Source: Molanna angustata
Taxonomy: Eukaryota; Arthropoda; Insecta; Trichoptera; Molannidae
NCBI GenBank assembly: GCA_963576475.1
Contig: OY754967.1
Coordinates: 27,820,595 to 27,884,594, forward strand
DNA length: 64,000 bases
Direction: 5' to 3'
In this document: positions 43,451-57,755 of the stretch, one piece after another
Layout of the letters: each line of letters begins with the position of its first letter
How positions within the stretch are numbered: position 1 is the first letter of the stretch
Made by a program: the position numbers and the translations under genes
Notes under the pieces: model-generated
Told to the model about the DNA's origin: nothing
What the model saw: the letters and a program-made list of their open reading frames with translations, nothing else
Databases searched by the model: none

Positions 43451-43850
43451 ACCTAACAAACTCATTTTTCATATAGCAGAATCAATAAAATAACCATATT
43501 ATACTATTACGTTAAATTAACAAAACATTTATATCTAAACTAATTTTACCTTACCAATAGTAACAAAAATGATCAATTTTGCCTTGGGAAACCTCTCAAT
43601 TAGTGTATGAAAATAGAAGCAATAAATACATTTACAAACCTAAAAGCGCTGTCCTTCCATCGACCGGCGTGTCTAGACTCCGGTGAGAAGTGACTCAAAA
43701 AACAAGTGGTTTATAGCGAATTTGTTATTCAAATATGGTTAATATTAACTACCACAAAATATTCGCCGAATCATTAAATGACATTTACAAACATTCAGAA
43801 TATAATGAAGCGGAACAAAGTTCGAGTGCATAATAAGAATGCTAATATAT
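43451..43850. other. AT-rich stretch, no recognised gene
   Basis: Nothing recognised. Confidence 0.3.
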
Positions 43851-44130
43851 ACCATTACACCTTGTCTCTCGCGGGGTAGGCAGAGATTTTTTTATCCTGG
43901 CACGCATCCCTCGCGTCATCCACATTCTTGCATCGTCTCATACATGTTCGTCTGTTGTCAGCGCTTCTAACATTTCCGTCTTTCATAATATCGTTCACAT
44001 GGTCATGCCATCCCTTACTTGGGCATCCCCAACCTCTCATTTCATTCTTGTCCGCAATGTATATTTTCTTCGTCATGCGTTCGTCATTTAGTCACCCATG
44101 TGACCAAACTATCCAATGTGTTCACTTTCA
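43851..44130 (-). pseudogene. RTE-like LINE 3' fragment
   Basis: The 73-codon minus frame (43855-44076) reads MTKKIYIADKNEMRGWGCPS, KGWHDHVNDIMKDGNVRS, NNRRTCMRRCKNVDDA and SAYPARDKV. It aligns with the last third of the 57772-58338 protein. Diverged, 5'-truncated. Confidence 0.85.
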
Positions 44131-44272
44131 TTTTATAAATTACATCTTTTAAAATGAATGCAAAATTTTCAATCGTCACACCCTATTTATAGGACCAAAC
44201 TACAAAATATAGTAATCACTAAGTCATTTCATGTTTATCTTACTACTTATCCTTGCAAAATGAATGAATGAC

Positions 44273-45345
<1,073 letters not shown>

Positions 45346-45604
45346 GTTGTGGCCAACACTAAACTCTCCACACCATAGTAAGCATTCATTTTTCTTCTTG
45401 AAAGGTTCTCTAAATGCATTTTTATGAAGAACATTTATATTAGATTCTTAAACAAATATAAGATTCCCAGAGGACAAAAGTTTTCACAATACACCAAACA
45501 CACTAAAACATTGTCACGAAACTCATAGTATGCACTTTCTTCATGATACCTGTTGAGAAATTTTAAGGAAAATTGCATTTCTAGCAAGATGAGCGCACCT
45601 ATGA

Positions 45605-45695
45605 GAGCATATCAATGTTGATGAGGCGATGTATATGTCAAGATAGAAGAATGCGGTGTTCGGTTCTCACTGCCTACCCCTTGAGCAAGATATAA
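45605..45695 (+). mobile_element. RTE-like LINE 3'-end fragment
   Basis: GATGAGGCGATGTATATGTC, AAGATAGAA and GCGGTGTTCGGTTCTCACTGCC are the inverse of the 57790-57850 3' end. Confidence 0.7.
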
Positions 45696-46295
45696 GAGGA
45701 GAGTAAAAAATACACTTGTAAAATATACACTTTTCATACAAATATGAAATTTATTTCACATCATGAACTACGGGAGAAATAAAATGTATCAAATGTTCGA
45801 CATCGTAGTATAGAAGGACATAATTTATATAATTGTTATTTTTTTTTATTTTCTTTCCTTATTTACTTTTTACAAAAAATCCTAATTGTTTTATAAATTT
45901 TGTGCTGTCTTGATTTGATTTGAGGCGCGACTGAATAAAGATATGACTGACGGATCATATCTATGCTCTGTCAGTTCAGTATTCCCAAGAAATACTATTT
46001 CAGTTTATTTTGTGCAATTAACAAATAAAATTACAAGATACCTACTTTTACAATACTATGTATAATATGCATATCATGATGACTCAAATTCCATTTTTTC
46101 TATATGTGTTATAGTTAAGTTTATATTGTTTTGATTCTTTTTAAATAGTTAAGTTTATATTGTTTAGATTCATTTAAAAAAATGCAAATAGTTACTCCTG
46201 TGAAATGTAATAATATGTACACTGCTAGCCCTAGAACAGGTATACCTAGTTGGTCAGCAGTTATCTATTTTAATAAAGATTATTTGAATGGTGTG

Positions 46296-46324
46296 ACAAA
46301 TAAATAAATAAATAAATAAATAAA
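46296..46324 (+). repeat. (AAAT)n tail
   Basis: Seven AAAT units following AATAAAGATTATTTGAATGG, consistent with the 3' tail of a SINE or LINE in plus orientation. Confidence 0.7.
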
Positions 46325-46925
46325 ATGATATGGCAGACCATAGATTTTTTCTTTAAATTTTGACAATCCTTGAATGCATTTTTGTTGAGTGTATTTTTAT
46401 TGAATTAATATTTTAAACAGTATAAAAATACCTCAAATTTCTAGATCGTGACAGCATTTTGAAAATTTGGACAGATGAAATCACAGAGAAGAAATTAACG
46501 GATATCTATGGAAAACTAATCAGCTCTAAGTTTATGGACTTTACATATTTATATGTTATCAATATGAAGTAAATCGAACTTATAGTTTGGGCTGTAGAGA
46601 GGACACCAAAAAAACAACGTAAATTATGAAATCATAGAGAAGGAATTAAAAGTTGTCTATGGAAAACTGACCAGCCCTAGGTCTATGCACTTTACACAAA
46701 TGATGTAAATATGAAGTCGATCGGACTTATAATTTGGGCTGTAGAGAGGACACAAAAAGTATAAACCCTACGCCGAACGCCGTACGCCATAAATATAAAC
46801 ACATTACGACGAAACTCACAGTGTGCACTCTCCACACGATACCCGTTGAGAAATTGATGTAAAAAAATACGCTTTAAAATTGTGAAATGAATCTCCACTA
46901 TTCCATAGTGTGGAGAGTAAAAAAC

Positions 46926-47209
46926 AGATTTTAATACATCTAATCATGTAAATGCGAATAGAATATTCTATCGTCAAAACAATTTTCATTTAGCACTCGA
47001 AGCAATTCAGGGAAATTGGCTCACCTTTAAAGTAAAATACACAGAATCCATCGTAGAAAAGTCTTAAATTAAAATAAAAACGAGAAATGGTTGTGGATGC
47101 AATTCCATTAAGGTAATCAACGCTGCAAGATTCAAATTAAATTGCAATGTTGGCGACAAATCTAAATTAAAAGACGATACAAAATGAAGGTTTTATTTAG
47201 TTAAGACTG
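46926..47209. other. AT-rich spacer
   Basis: Nothing recognised. Confidence 0.3.
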
Positions 47210-47560
47210 TTGAAATTGTTTTCTGTTTGCTTGGTATTTTATTATTGTCCAGTTGTCTGTCCAGGGCCAATGCTGTTTCCTGCTCCCAATGTGTCAATCC
47301 ATCCTGCTCCCAATGTTTAGAGTCTCCAGGTGGTCAGTGTAGGCCTACCCTCACGTCTGTTCCCTTCAGGGTATTATAGTTTAAAACTGTTGCTAATGCT
47401 GTCAGCGGACATGGGGAGGATATGTCCGAGCCAGTTCAACCTGCGAGACTGTACTGCTTGATGGGTGACTGTTGTGTGCGTTATCTGACTTTCTCATTGG
47501 TGTCATAATCAAACTATCTGACTCCCAGTATTCTCTGCAGGTATCTTTTTTTAACGCTTA
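47210..47560 (-). pseudogene. LINE reverse transcriptase C-terminal remnant
   Basis: On the minus strand: RRLNWLGHILPMSADSISNSF followed, after a stop, by YPEGNRREGRPTLTTWRL and an ALDRQLDN segment. This is the RWLGHvlRM...(W)xPEGkRkRGRPr.TWrR pattern of LINE RT C-termini. It is a third LINE lineage, degenerate. Confidence 0.65.
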
Positions 47561-47781
47561 GTAAATTTATTTCCAATTCTTAGCACATGTTCTGGTAGCT
47601 TGGAGGTTCCGGTTTTATGGAGATTCCCTATTCATCCTCTAGTGTCTGCTATGGCTGGTGCTATTGCCAGTGGTCACATTGCAATTTTAGGGAGGACCAT
47701 TGGCAGTGTTGCTGATACAGGAAGCTAGGTTAAGTAATGTTGGTAGTGTTCCTGAGTGTGGATAGAACTGTGGTGTTACTG

Positions 47782-47909
47782 CCCGTTCCACTTATCGTGT
47801 AATAGGTCCGACATACACAATCGACAAGTGTGAACAGCTCAATTTAAAATGTATTGCCACTAGATCACCCGACATTTTGTCGGACTAACACACGACAAGT
47901 GGGAACGGG
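47782..47909. mobile_element. Small foldback MITE (~128 bp)
   Basis: CCCGTTCCACTTATCGTGT, GGTCCGACA at the left and TCGGACTAACACACGACAAG, TGGGAACGGG at the right are inverted copies (about 34 bp, a few mismatches and gaps). It would fold into one long hairpin. The target duplication is unclear. Confidence 0.6.
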
Positions 47910-48484
47910 GTCTTACACGATATTTATACTCATATTTTCCCGACAAATATGCATCTCCGTGATTTTATCGCTATTTACACAATATTCATATATTGACACT
48001 ATAACTATTACAAATGCATCACCATTTTTAGTATTTATGTTCTTATTAAATAAAAAGGTAGGTATAAAATGATTTGTTGAAAAGCTTAGGTATAAATTTG
48101 TAGGTACTGACTGAAGTAGGTATTCAATGTCTCATCGTGCTACTTTAAAACATCGTGTGATTTTGGTATAATTGCATTATCAACCAATGCACCCATTCTA
48201 TTTGTTCTATTAAAATTCTCTTCATGATTCCAATACACGTCTTACTTGAACCAATAAGAAAGAATAGAACAGATTCAGGTAATGAACCAATGAAAGCACG
48301 TGATAGGACTTCATTGAACATTGCCAATTAAATAACTTTGATAGTACGTACTTTTTAAAGTCTGTAAGCAAATACATATCGATATATTTTTTAAAATGAA
48401 TCGATGACAGATAAAAATGACTGACATCAATTATAATTTTTTTTTCAATTCGCTTATTTTTTACCCTTTACACAATTTTTTACC
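47910..48484. other. AT-rich stretch, no recognised gene
   Basis: Nothing recognised. Confidence 0.3.
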
Positions 48485-48639
48485 GTAGGCGATTTTTACT
48501 CTCCACACTATGGAATAGGGGAGAGTCATGATTTCGCAAAATTTAAGCGTATTTTTTTTACATCAATTTCTCAATGGGTATCATGTAGAGAATGCACACT
48601 ATGAGTTTCGTCGTGATGTGTTTGTGTGTATGGCGTATA

Positions 48640-48673
48640 CGCTGTACGCCGTACGCCGTACGCCGTACGCCGT
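48640..48673 (+). repeat. GTACGCC heptamer repeat
   Basis: Four GTACGCC units, preceded by GTATACGCTGTACGCC. The corresponding site in copy 3 (about 55696-55722) has three, and copy 1 has a diverged version. Confidence 0.85.
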
Positions 48674-49314
48674 AGCATTTATCTTTTTTGTGTCCTCTCT
48701 ACAGCCCAAACTATAAGTCTGATCGACTTCATATTAACATCATATGTGTAAAGTGCAAAGACCTAGAGCTGATTAGTTTTCCATAGACAACTTTTGATTT
48801 CTTCTCTATGAATTCATCATTTACGTTGTTTTTTTTTTGTGTCCTCTCTGCAGCCCAAACTATAAGTCCGATTGACTTCATATTGATATCACATGTGTTA
48901 AGTCCATAAACTTAGAGCTGATTAGTTTTCCATAGACAACGGTTCATTTTTTCCCAATGTTTCTTTATGATTTCATCTATTAAAACTGAAAAAATGCTCT
49001 CACGACCTGGAAATTAGAGATATTTTAATTTGGTTTCAACTATTTATACAACACCAAGAATCTTCATAAAATTGTATTCAAAGTTGGTCAATGTTAAAAG
49101 AAAAATATTCAACGGTTTCAAAAATTATATTTTATTTAATGGATATTTGTATGAAACTTATATGTAACAAGAGAATTTTTTTATATTTGGCAATGATCAG
49201 TTCATTGATTTCATATTGATAGAAGAATATTAATAGCTTGAACTTAGAACTGATTAGCTTTTCATAGATATCATATAATTTCTTCATATGATATCACGTG
49301 TAAACATTGTCAAA

Positions 49315-52300
49315 ATGCTCTAACGCTCTTTGAAACAAAATTTATCTGCTTTTTTTAAAATATTTCATACAACATAAGCAGTCTTCACTATACTGCATTA
49401 ATAGTTTGTCTATCTTAACATAAAAATATACTATCGGAAGAAAATTTATATTCCTGGTAGTAACATTTAGTATGAATAAAAATGTAATTAGATAAATTTC
49501 TATGTATGGAAACGTTTAGTAATTTGATTTCATGTTATAATGTAAAGAGCTTGAACATAGAACTGATTAGCTTTCCATAAATAACAAAAAAAATCTTCAT
49601 ATGATATCACCTGTCAAAATTTGGAAAATGCTCTCGCGTTCTTTAGAACAAAATTTATCTGCTTTTTTTAAAATATTTCATACAACATAAGCATTCTTCA
49701 CTATACTGCATTAATAGTTTGTTTATCTTAACATAAAAATATACTATCGGAAGAAAATTTATATTCCTGATAGTAACATTTAGTATGAATAATAATGTAA
49801 TTAGATAAATTTCTATGTATGGAAAAGTTCAGTAATTTGATTTCATGTTATAATGTAAAGAGCTTGAACATAGAACTGATTAGCTTTCCATAAATAACAA
49901 AAAAAATCTTCATATAATATCACGTGTCAAAATTTTGAAAATGCTCTCGCGTTCTTTAAAACAAAATTTATCTGCTTTTTTTAAAATATTTCATACAACA
50001 TAAGCATTCTTCACTATACTGCATTAATATTTTGTTTATCTTAACATAAAAATATACTATCGGAAGAAAATTTATATTCCTGGTAGTAACATTTAGTATG
50101 AATAAAAATGTAATTAGATAAATTTCTTTGTATGGAAAAGTTCAGTAATTTGATTTCATGTTATAATGTAAAGAGCTTGAACATAGAACTGATTAGCTTT
50201 CCATAAATAACAAAAAAAATCTTCATATGATATCACCTGTCAAAATTTGGAAAATGCTCTCGCGTTCTTTAGAACAAAATTTATCTGCTTTTTTTAAAAT
50301 ATTTCATACAACATAAGCATTCTACACCATACTGCATTAAAAGTTTGTCTATCTTATCATAAAAATATACTATCGGAAGAAAATTTATATTCCTGATAGT
50401 AACATTTAGTATGAATAATAATGTAATTAGATAAATTTCTATGTATGGAAAAGTTCAGTAATTTGATTTCATGTTATAATGTAAAGAGCTTGAACATAGA
50501 ACTGATTAGTTTTCCATAAATAACAAAAAAAATCTTCATATAATATCACGTGTCAAAATTTTGAAAATGCTCTCGCGTTCTTTAAAACAAAATTTATCTG
50601 CTTTTTTTAAAATATTTCATACAACATAAGCATTCTTCACTATACTGCATTAATAGTTTGTTTATCATAACATAAAAATATACTATCGGAAGAAAATTTA
50701 TATTCCTGATAGTAACATTTAGTATGAATAAAAATGTAATTAGATAAATTTCTATGTATGGAAACGTGTAGTAATTTGATTTCATGATATAATGTAAAGA
50801 GCTTGAACATAGAACTGATTAGCTTTCCATAAATAACAAAAAAAATCTTCATATGATATCACCTGTCAAAATTTGGAAAATGCTCTCGCGTTCTTTAGAA
50901 CAAAATTTATCTGCTTTTTTTAAAATATTTCATACAACATAAGCATTCTTCACTATACTGTATTAATAGTTTGTCTATCTTAACATAAAAATATACTATC
51001 GGAAGAAAATTTATATTCCTGATAGTAACATTTAGTATGAATAATAATGTAATTAGATAAATTTCTATGTATGGAAAAGTTCAGTAATTTGATTTCATGT
51101 TATAATGTAAAGAGCTTGAACATAGAACTGATTAGCTTTCCATAAATAACAAAAAAAATCTTCATATAATATCACGTGTCAAAATTTTGAAAATGCTCTC
51201 GCGTTCTTTAAAACAAAATTTATCTGCTTTTTTTAAAATATTTCATACAACATAAGCATTCTTCACTATACTGCATTAATATTTTGTTTATCTTAACATA
51301 AAAATATACTATCGGAAGAAAATTTATATTCCTGGTAGTAACATTTAGTATGAATAAAAATGTAATTAGATAAATTTCTTTGTATGGAAAAGTTCAGTAA
51401 TTTGATTTCATGTTATAATGTAAAGAGCTTGAACATAGAACTGATTAGCTTTCCATAAATAACAAAAAAAATCTTCATATGATATCACCTGTCAAAATTT
51501 GGAAAATGCTCTCGCGTTCTTTAGAACAAAATTTATCTGCTTTTTTTAAAATATTTCATACAACATAAGCATTCTACACCATACTGCATTAAAAGTTTGT
51601 CTATCTTATCATAAAAATATACTATCGGAAGAAAATTTATATTCCTGATAGTAACATTTAGTATGAATAATAATGTAATTAGATAAATTTCTATGTATGG
51701 AAAAGTTCAGTAATTTGATTTCATGTTATAATGTAAAGAGCTTGAACATAGAACTGATTAGTTTTCCATAAATAACAAAAAAAATCTTCATATAATATCA
51801 CGTGTCAAAATTTTGAAAATGCTCTCGCGTTCTTTAAAACAAAATTTATCTGCTTTTTTTAAAATATTTCATACAACATAAGCATTCTTCACTATACTGC
51901 ATTAATAGTTTGTTTATCATAACATAAAAATATACTATCGGAAGAAAATTTATATTCCTGATAGTAACATTTAGTATGAATAAAAATGTAATTAGATAAA
52001 TTTCTATGTATGGAAACGTGTAGTAATTTGATTTCATGATATAATGTAAAGAGCTTGAACATAGAACTGATTAGCTTTCCATAAATAACAAAAAAATTCT
52101 TCATATGATATCACCTGTCAAAATTTGAAAAATGCTCTCGCGTTCTTTAAAACAAAATTTATCTGCTTTTTTTAAAATATTTCATACAACATAAGCATTC
52201 TTCACTATACTGTATTAATAGTTTGTCTATCTTAACATAAAAATATACTATCGGAAGAAAATTTATATTCCTGATAGTAACATTTAGTATGAATAATAAT

Positions 52301-55300
52301 GTAATTAGATAAATTTCTATGTATGGAAAAGTTCAGTAATTTGATTTCATGTTATAATGTAAAGAGCTTGAACATAGAACTGATTAGCTTTCCATAAATA
52401 ACAAAAAAAATCTTCATATAATATCACGTGTCAAAATTTTGAAAATGCTCTCGCGTTCTTTAAAACAAAATTTATCTGCTTTTTTTAAAATATTTCATAC
52501 AACATAAGCATTCTTCACTATACTGCATTAATATTTTGTTTATCTTAACATAAAAATATACTATCGGAAGAAAATTTATATTCCTGGTAGTAACATTTAG
52601 TATGAATAAAAATGTAATTAGATAAATTTCTATGTATGGAAAAGTTCAGTAATTTGATTTCATGTTATAATGTAAAGAGCTTGAACATAGAACTGATTAG
52701 CTTTCCATAAATAACAAAAAAAATCTTCATATGATATCACGTGTCAAAATTTTGAAAATGCTCTCGCGTTCTTTAAAACAAAATTTATCTGCTTTTTTTA
52801 AAATATTTCATACAACATAAGCATTCTTCACTATACTGCATTAATATTTTGTTTATCTTAACATAAAAATATACTATCGGAAGAAAATTTATATTCCTGG
52901 TAGTAACATTTAGTATGAATAAAAATGTAATTAGATAAATTTCTATGTATGGAAACGTGTAGTAATTTGATTTCATGATATAATGTAAAGAGCTTGAACA
53001 ACGAACTGATTAGCTTTCCATAAATAACAAAAAAATTCTTCATATGATATCACCTGTCAAAATTTGAAAAATGCTCTCGCGTTCTTTAAAACAAAATTTA
53101 TCTGCTTTTTTTAAAATATTTCATACAACGTAAGCATTCTTCACTATACTGCATTAATAGTTTGTCTATCTTAACATAAAAATATACTATCGGAAGAAAA
53201 TTTATATTCCTGGTAGTAACATTTAGTATGAATAAAAATGTAATTAGATAAATTTCTATGTATGGAAAAGTTCAGTATTTTGATTTCATGTTATAATGTA
53301 AAGAGCTTGAACATAGAACTGATTAGCTTTCCATAAATAACAAAAAAAATCTTCATATGATATCACCTGTCAAAATTTGGAAAATGCTCTCGCGTTCTTT
53401 AGAACAAAATTTATCTGCTTTTTTTAAAATATTTCATACAACATAAGCATTCTACACCATACTGCATTAAAAGTTTGTCTATCTTATCATAAAAATATAC
53501 TATCGGAAGAAAATTTATATTCCTGATAGTAACATTTAGTATGAATAATAATGTAATTAGATAAATTTCTATGTATGGAAAAGTTCCGTAATTTGATTTC
53601 ATGTTATAATGTAAAGAGCTTGAACATAGAACTGATTAGCTTTCCATAAATAACAAAAAAAATCTTCATATAATATCACGTGTCAAAATTTTGAAAATGC
53701 TCTCGCGTTCTTTAAAACAAAATTTATCTGCTTTTTTTAAAATATTTCATACAACATAAGCATTCTTCACTATACTGCATTAATATTTTGTTTATCTTAA
53801 CATAAAAATATACTATCGGAAGAAAATTTATATTCCTGGTAGTAACATTTAGTATGAATAAAAATGTAATTAGATAAATTTCTATGTATGGAAAAGTTCA
53901 GTAATTTGATTTCATGTTATAATGTAAAGAGCTTGAACATAGAACTGATTAGCTTTCCATAAATAACAAAAAAAATCTTCATATGATATCACCTGTCAAA
54001 ATTTGGAAAATGCTCTCGCGTTCTTTAGAACAAAATTTATCTGCTTTTTTTAAAATATTTCATACAACATAAGCATTCTACACCATACTGCATTAAAAGT
54101 TTGTCTATCTTATCATAAAAATATACTATCGGAAGAAAATTTATATTCCTGATAGTAACATTTAGTATGAATAATAATGTAATTAGATAAATTTCTATGT
54201 ATGGAAAAGTTCAGTAATTTGATTTCATGTTATAATGTAAAGAGCTTGAACATAGAACTGATTAGTTTTCCATAAATAACAAAAAAAATCTTCATATAAT
54301 ATCACGTGTCAAAATTTTGAAAATGCTCTCGCGTTCTTTAAAACAAAATTTATCTGCTTTTTTTAAAATATTTCATACAACATAAGCATTCTTCACTATA
54401 CTGCATTAATAGTTTGTTTATCATAACATAAAAATATACTATCGGAAGAAAATTTATATTCCTGATAGTAACATTTAGTATGAATAAAAATGTAATTAGA
54501 TAAATTTCTATGTATGGAAACGTGTAGTTATTTGATTTCATGATATAATGTAAAGAGCTTGAACATAGAACTGATTAGCTTTCCATAAATAACAAAAAAA
54601 TTCTTCATATGATATCACCTGTCAAAATTTGAAAAATGCTCTCGCGTTCTTTAAAACAAAATTTATCTGCTTTTTTTAAAATATTTCATACAACATAAGC
54701 ATTCTTCACTATACTGCATTAATAGTTTGTCTATCTTAACATAAAAATATACTATCGGAAGAAAATTTATATTCCTGGTAGTAACATTTAGTATGAATAA
54801 AAATGTAATTAGATAAATTTCTATGTATGGAAAAGTTCAGTAATTTGATTTCATGTTATAATGTTAAGAGCTTGAACATAGAACTGATTAGCTTTCCATA
54901 AATAACAAAAAATTTCTTCATATGATATCACCTGTCAAAATTTGGAAAATGCTTTCGCGTCCTTTAAAACAAAATTTATCTGCTTTTATTAAAATATTTC
55001 ATACAACATAAGCATTCTACACCATACTGCAATAATAGTTTGTCTATCTTAACATAAAAATATACTGTCGATAGAAATTTATTTTCCTGGTAGTAAAATT
55101 TAGTATGAATAAAAATGTATATAATAAGATAAATTTCTTATGTATGGAAAAGTTCAGTAATTTGATTTCATGTTATAATGTAAAGAGCTTGAACATCGAA
55201 CTGATTAGCTTTTCATAAATAACAAAAATTTCTTCATATGATATTACGTGTCAAAATTGTCAAAATGCTCTAACGTCCTTTAAAACAAAATTTATCTGCT

Positions 55301-55430
55301 TTTATTAAAATATTTCATACAACATTAGAATTCTTCACCATACTGCATTAATAGTTTGTCTATCTTAACATGAAAATATACTATCGTTAGAAAATTTATA
55401 TTCTTGGTAGTAAAATTTAGAATGAATAAA
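49315..55430 (+). repeat. ~313-bp satellite array, about 20 units
   Basis: The anchor GCTCTCGCGTTCTTT recurs near 49632, 49944, 50257, 50570, 50882, 51195, 51508, 51821, 52134, 52447, 52760, 53073, 53386, 53699, 54012 and so on, a steady 313 bp. Outer units (49320, 54951, 55266) are more diverged than central ones. Two main unit types alternate: CACCTGTCAAAATTTGG with CTTTAGAAC, and CACGTGTCAAAATTTTG with CTTTAAAAC. Repeated open frames of about 63 codons on the minus strand are by-products of the array. Confidence 0.95.
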
Positions 55431-55548
55431 ATATTTCATTGTCAATATTTGTAGTGTGGAGAGTTTAGTGTTGGCCACAACCCACTCGTTTATCCATATT
55501 TTCGTCGAATGCTTCAAATATAAAATTGTTAATTAGTTTCTCTGTATT

Positions 55549-56893
55549 TTTACTCTCCACACTATGGAATAGGGGAGAGTCATGATTTCGCAAAATTTAA
55601 GCGTATTTTTTTTACATCAATTTCTCAATGGGTATCATGTAGAGAATGCACACTATGAGTTTCGTCGTGATGTGTTTGTGTGTATGGCGTATACGCTGTA
55701 CGCCGTACGCCGTACGCCGTAGCATTTATCTTTTTTGTGTCCTCTCTACAGCCCAAACTATAAGTCTGATCGACTTCATATTAACATCATATGTGTAAAG
55801 TGCAAAGACCTAGAGCTGATTAGTTTTCCATAGACAAATTTTGATTTCTTCCCTATGAATTCATCATTTACGTTGTTTTTTTTGTGTCCTCTCTGCAGCC
55901 CAAACTATAAGTCCGATTGACTTCATATTGATATCACATGTTTTTATCATAAACTTAGAGCTGATTAGTTTTCCATAGACAACGGTTCATTTTTTCCCAA
56001 TGTTTCTTTATGATTTCATCTATTAAAACTGAAAAAATGCTCTCACGACCTGGAAATTAGAGATATTTTAATTTGGTTTCAACTATTTATACAACACCAA
56101 GAATCTTCATAAAATTGTATTCAAAGTTGGTCAATGTTAAAAGAAAAATATTCAACGGTTTCAAAAATTATATTTTATTTAATGGATATTTGTATGAAAC
56201 TTATATGTAACAAGAGAATTTTTTTATATTTGGCAATGTTCAGTTCATTGATTTCATATTGATATAAGAATATTAATAGCTTGAACTTAGAACTGATTAG
56301 CTTTTCATAGATATCATAAAATTTCTTCATATGATATCACGTGTCAACATTGTCAAAATGCTCTAACGCTCTTTGAAACAAAATTTATCTGCTTTTTTTA
56401 AAATATTTCATACAACATAAGCAGTCTTCACTATACTGCATTAATAGTTTGTCTATCTTAACATAAAAATATACTATCGGAAGAAAATTTATATTCCTGA
56501 TAGTAACATTTAGTATGAATAAAAATGTAATTAGATAAATTTCTATGTATGGAAACGTTCAGTAATTTGATTTCATGTTATAATGTAAAGAGCTTGAACA
56601 TCGAACTGATTAGCTTTCCATAAATAACAAAAATTTCTTCATATGATATCACCTGTCAAAATTGTCAAAATGCTCTAACGTCCTTTAAAACAAAATTTAT
56701 CTGCTTTTATTAAAATATTTCATACAACATTAGAATTCTTCACCATACTGCATTAATAGTTTGTCTATCTTAACATGAAAATATACTATCGTTAGAAAAT
56801 TTATATTCCTGGTAGTAAAATTTAGAATGAATAAAATATTTCATTGTCAATATTTGTGGTGTGGAGAGTTTAGTGTTGGCCACAACCCACTCG
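55549..56893 (+). mobile_element. ACTCTCCACAC-bounded element, copy 3 (two satellite units)
   Basis: Same ends as copy 2 and same leading 800 bp. Only two ~313-bp units follow (starts near 56360 and 56672). It is probably close to the unexpanded form. It lies 58 bp downstream of copy 2 in the same orientation. Confidence 0.85.
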
Positions 56894-57289
56894 TTTTTTA
56901 TTTAAATTAGGTATTTGATAACACTTAAATGGAGAAATCAAATTTTAGATTAAAATAGTTTAAAATTTATCTCCGAGAAATTATTCTCCAAAATTATATA
57001 CGAAATTTATTTTATAATTTCGTGCAAAATTCATAATGAAAAAAGTTTTCAGGCTCAATATTAAAACGTTATATTATTAAAATGTAAGTGTATGAGTTTA
57101 ATTTCTTAGCCTGGGGTTTAATATTGTAGTTGTTATAGCGGGATTATGTACCTATATAATATGTAAAGATTGTTTGCTAATTGAATAGAATGGCTTTTTT
57201 TGAAATTATCATTTTAATTTATCGATTTTTGTGAAACACCCTAATGATGTAATTTTTTTTCGAATATGTATATTAGTTTTAACTCGAAA
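56894..57289. other. AT-rich spacer
   Basis: Nothing recognised. Confidence 0.3.
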
Positions 57290-57755
57290 TCTATATAAAT
57301 AAAACAATGTCGGGTTAGTTAGACTATTTATAAATCAAGAACGGCTGGACCAATTGTAATGATTTATTATTCGTTAGATCCGTCTCCGCCCCGGATTACA
57401 TAATAACAATAAAAATATTGGAAATATTAACGGAAGAAATAAAAAAAAACAAGTACATAAATTGTACGCCTGGCACCTGTTATGCAAACAATATAACTTA
57501 TGAAATCTAAATAAATGAATCAAAAATCGAATATAAAACTTCATAATCGGTAGGCTACCTACCATTGATCAATTTAGAATAGAAACTCTAGGTAGGTACC
57601 TAATAATATTGATTTTATTAGCATTATTATTTAAGTAATTTGAAAATGGAATTTATTCTACGAAGAAAAATTTAATAACAAAACATGTGGATTAAAGAAA
57701 ATTTTAACATAATGCTTGGGGTTGGTTCTTGAGCTGTCAGATACAGAAAATGTAT

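Larger units (their letters stand above)
45346..46925 (-). mobile_element. ACTCTCCACAC-bounded element, copy 1 (rearranged)
   Basis: The left edge GTTGTGGCCAACACTAAACTC is the inverse of the right end of copies 2 and 3. The right edge ..CATAGTGTGGAGAGTAAAA is the inverse of their left end. The inner part 46440-46925 aligns with 48485-48970 inverted (GTGTCCTCTC, CAGCCCAAACTATAAG, GATTAGTTTTCCATAGA). It is interrupted by a plus-strand RTE-like 3' end (about 45605-45690) and by unrelated AT-rich DNA ending in (AAAT)n. Confidence 0.75.
48485..55490 (+). mobile_element. ACTCTCCACAC-bounded element, copy 2 (expanded, 7 kb)
   Basis: It begins TTTTACTCTCCACACTATGG and ends GTGTGGAGAGTTTAGTG, GTTGGCCACAAC, with ACTCTCCACAC/GTGTGGAGAGT as short terminal inverted repeats. 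The first 800 bp and last 150 bp match copy 3 almost exactly. In between lie about 20 tandem ~313-bp units where copy 3 has two. No transposase-like frame exists. Superfamily unknown. Confidence 0.8.

Noticed and set aside
50594..54541. Repeated 63-70 codon minus-strand frames in the satellite array
   Set aside because: They recur because the 313-bp unit recurs. They change frame and length with small variants and contain no domain or codon bias.
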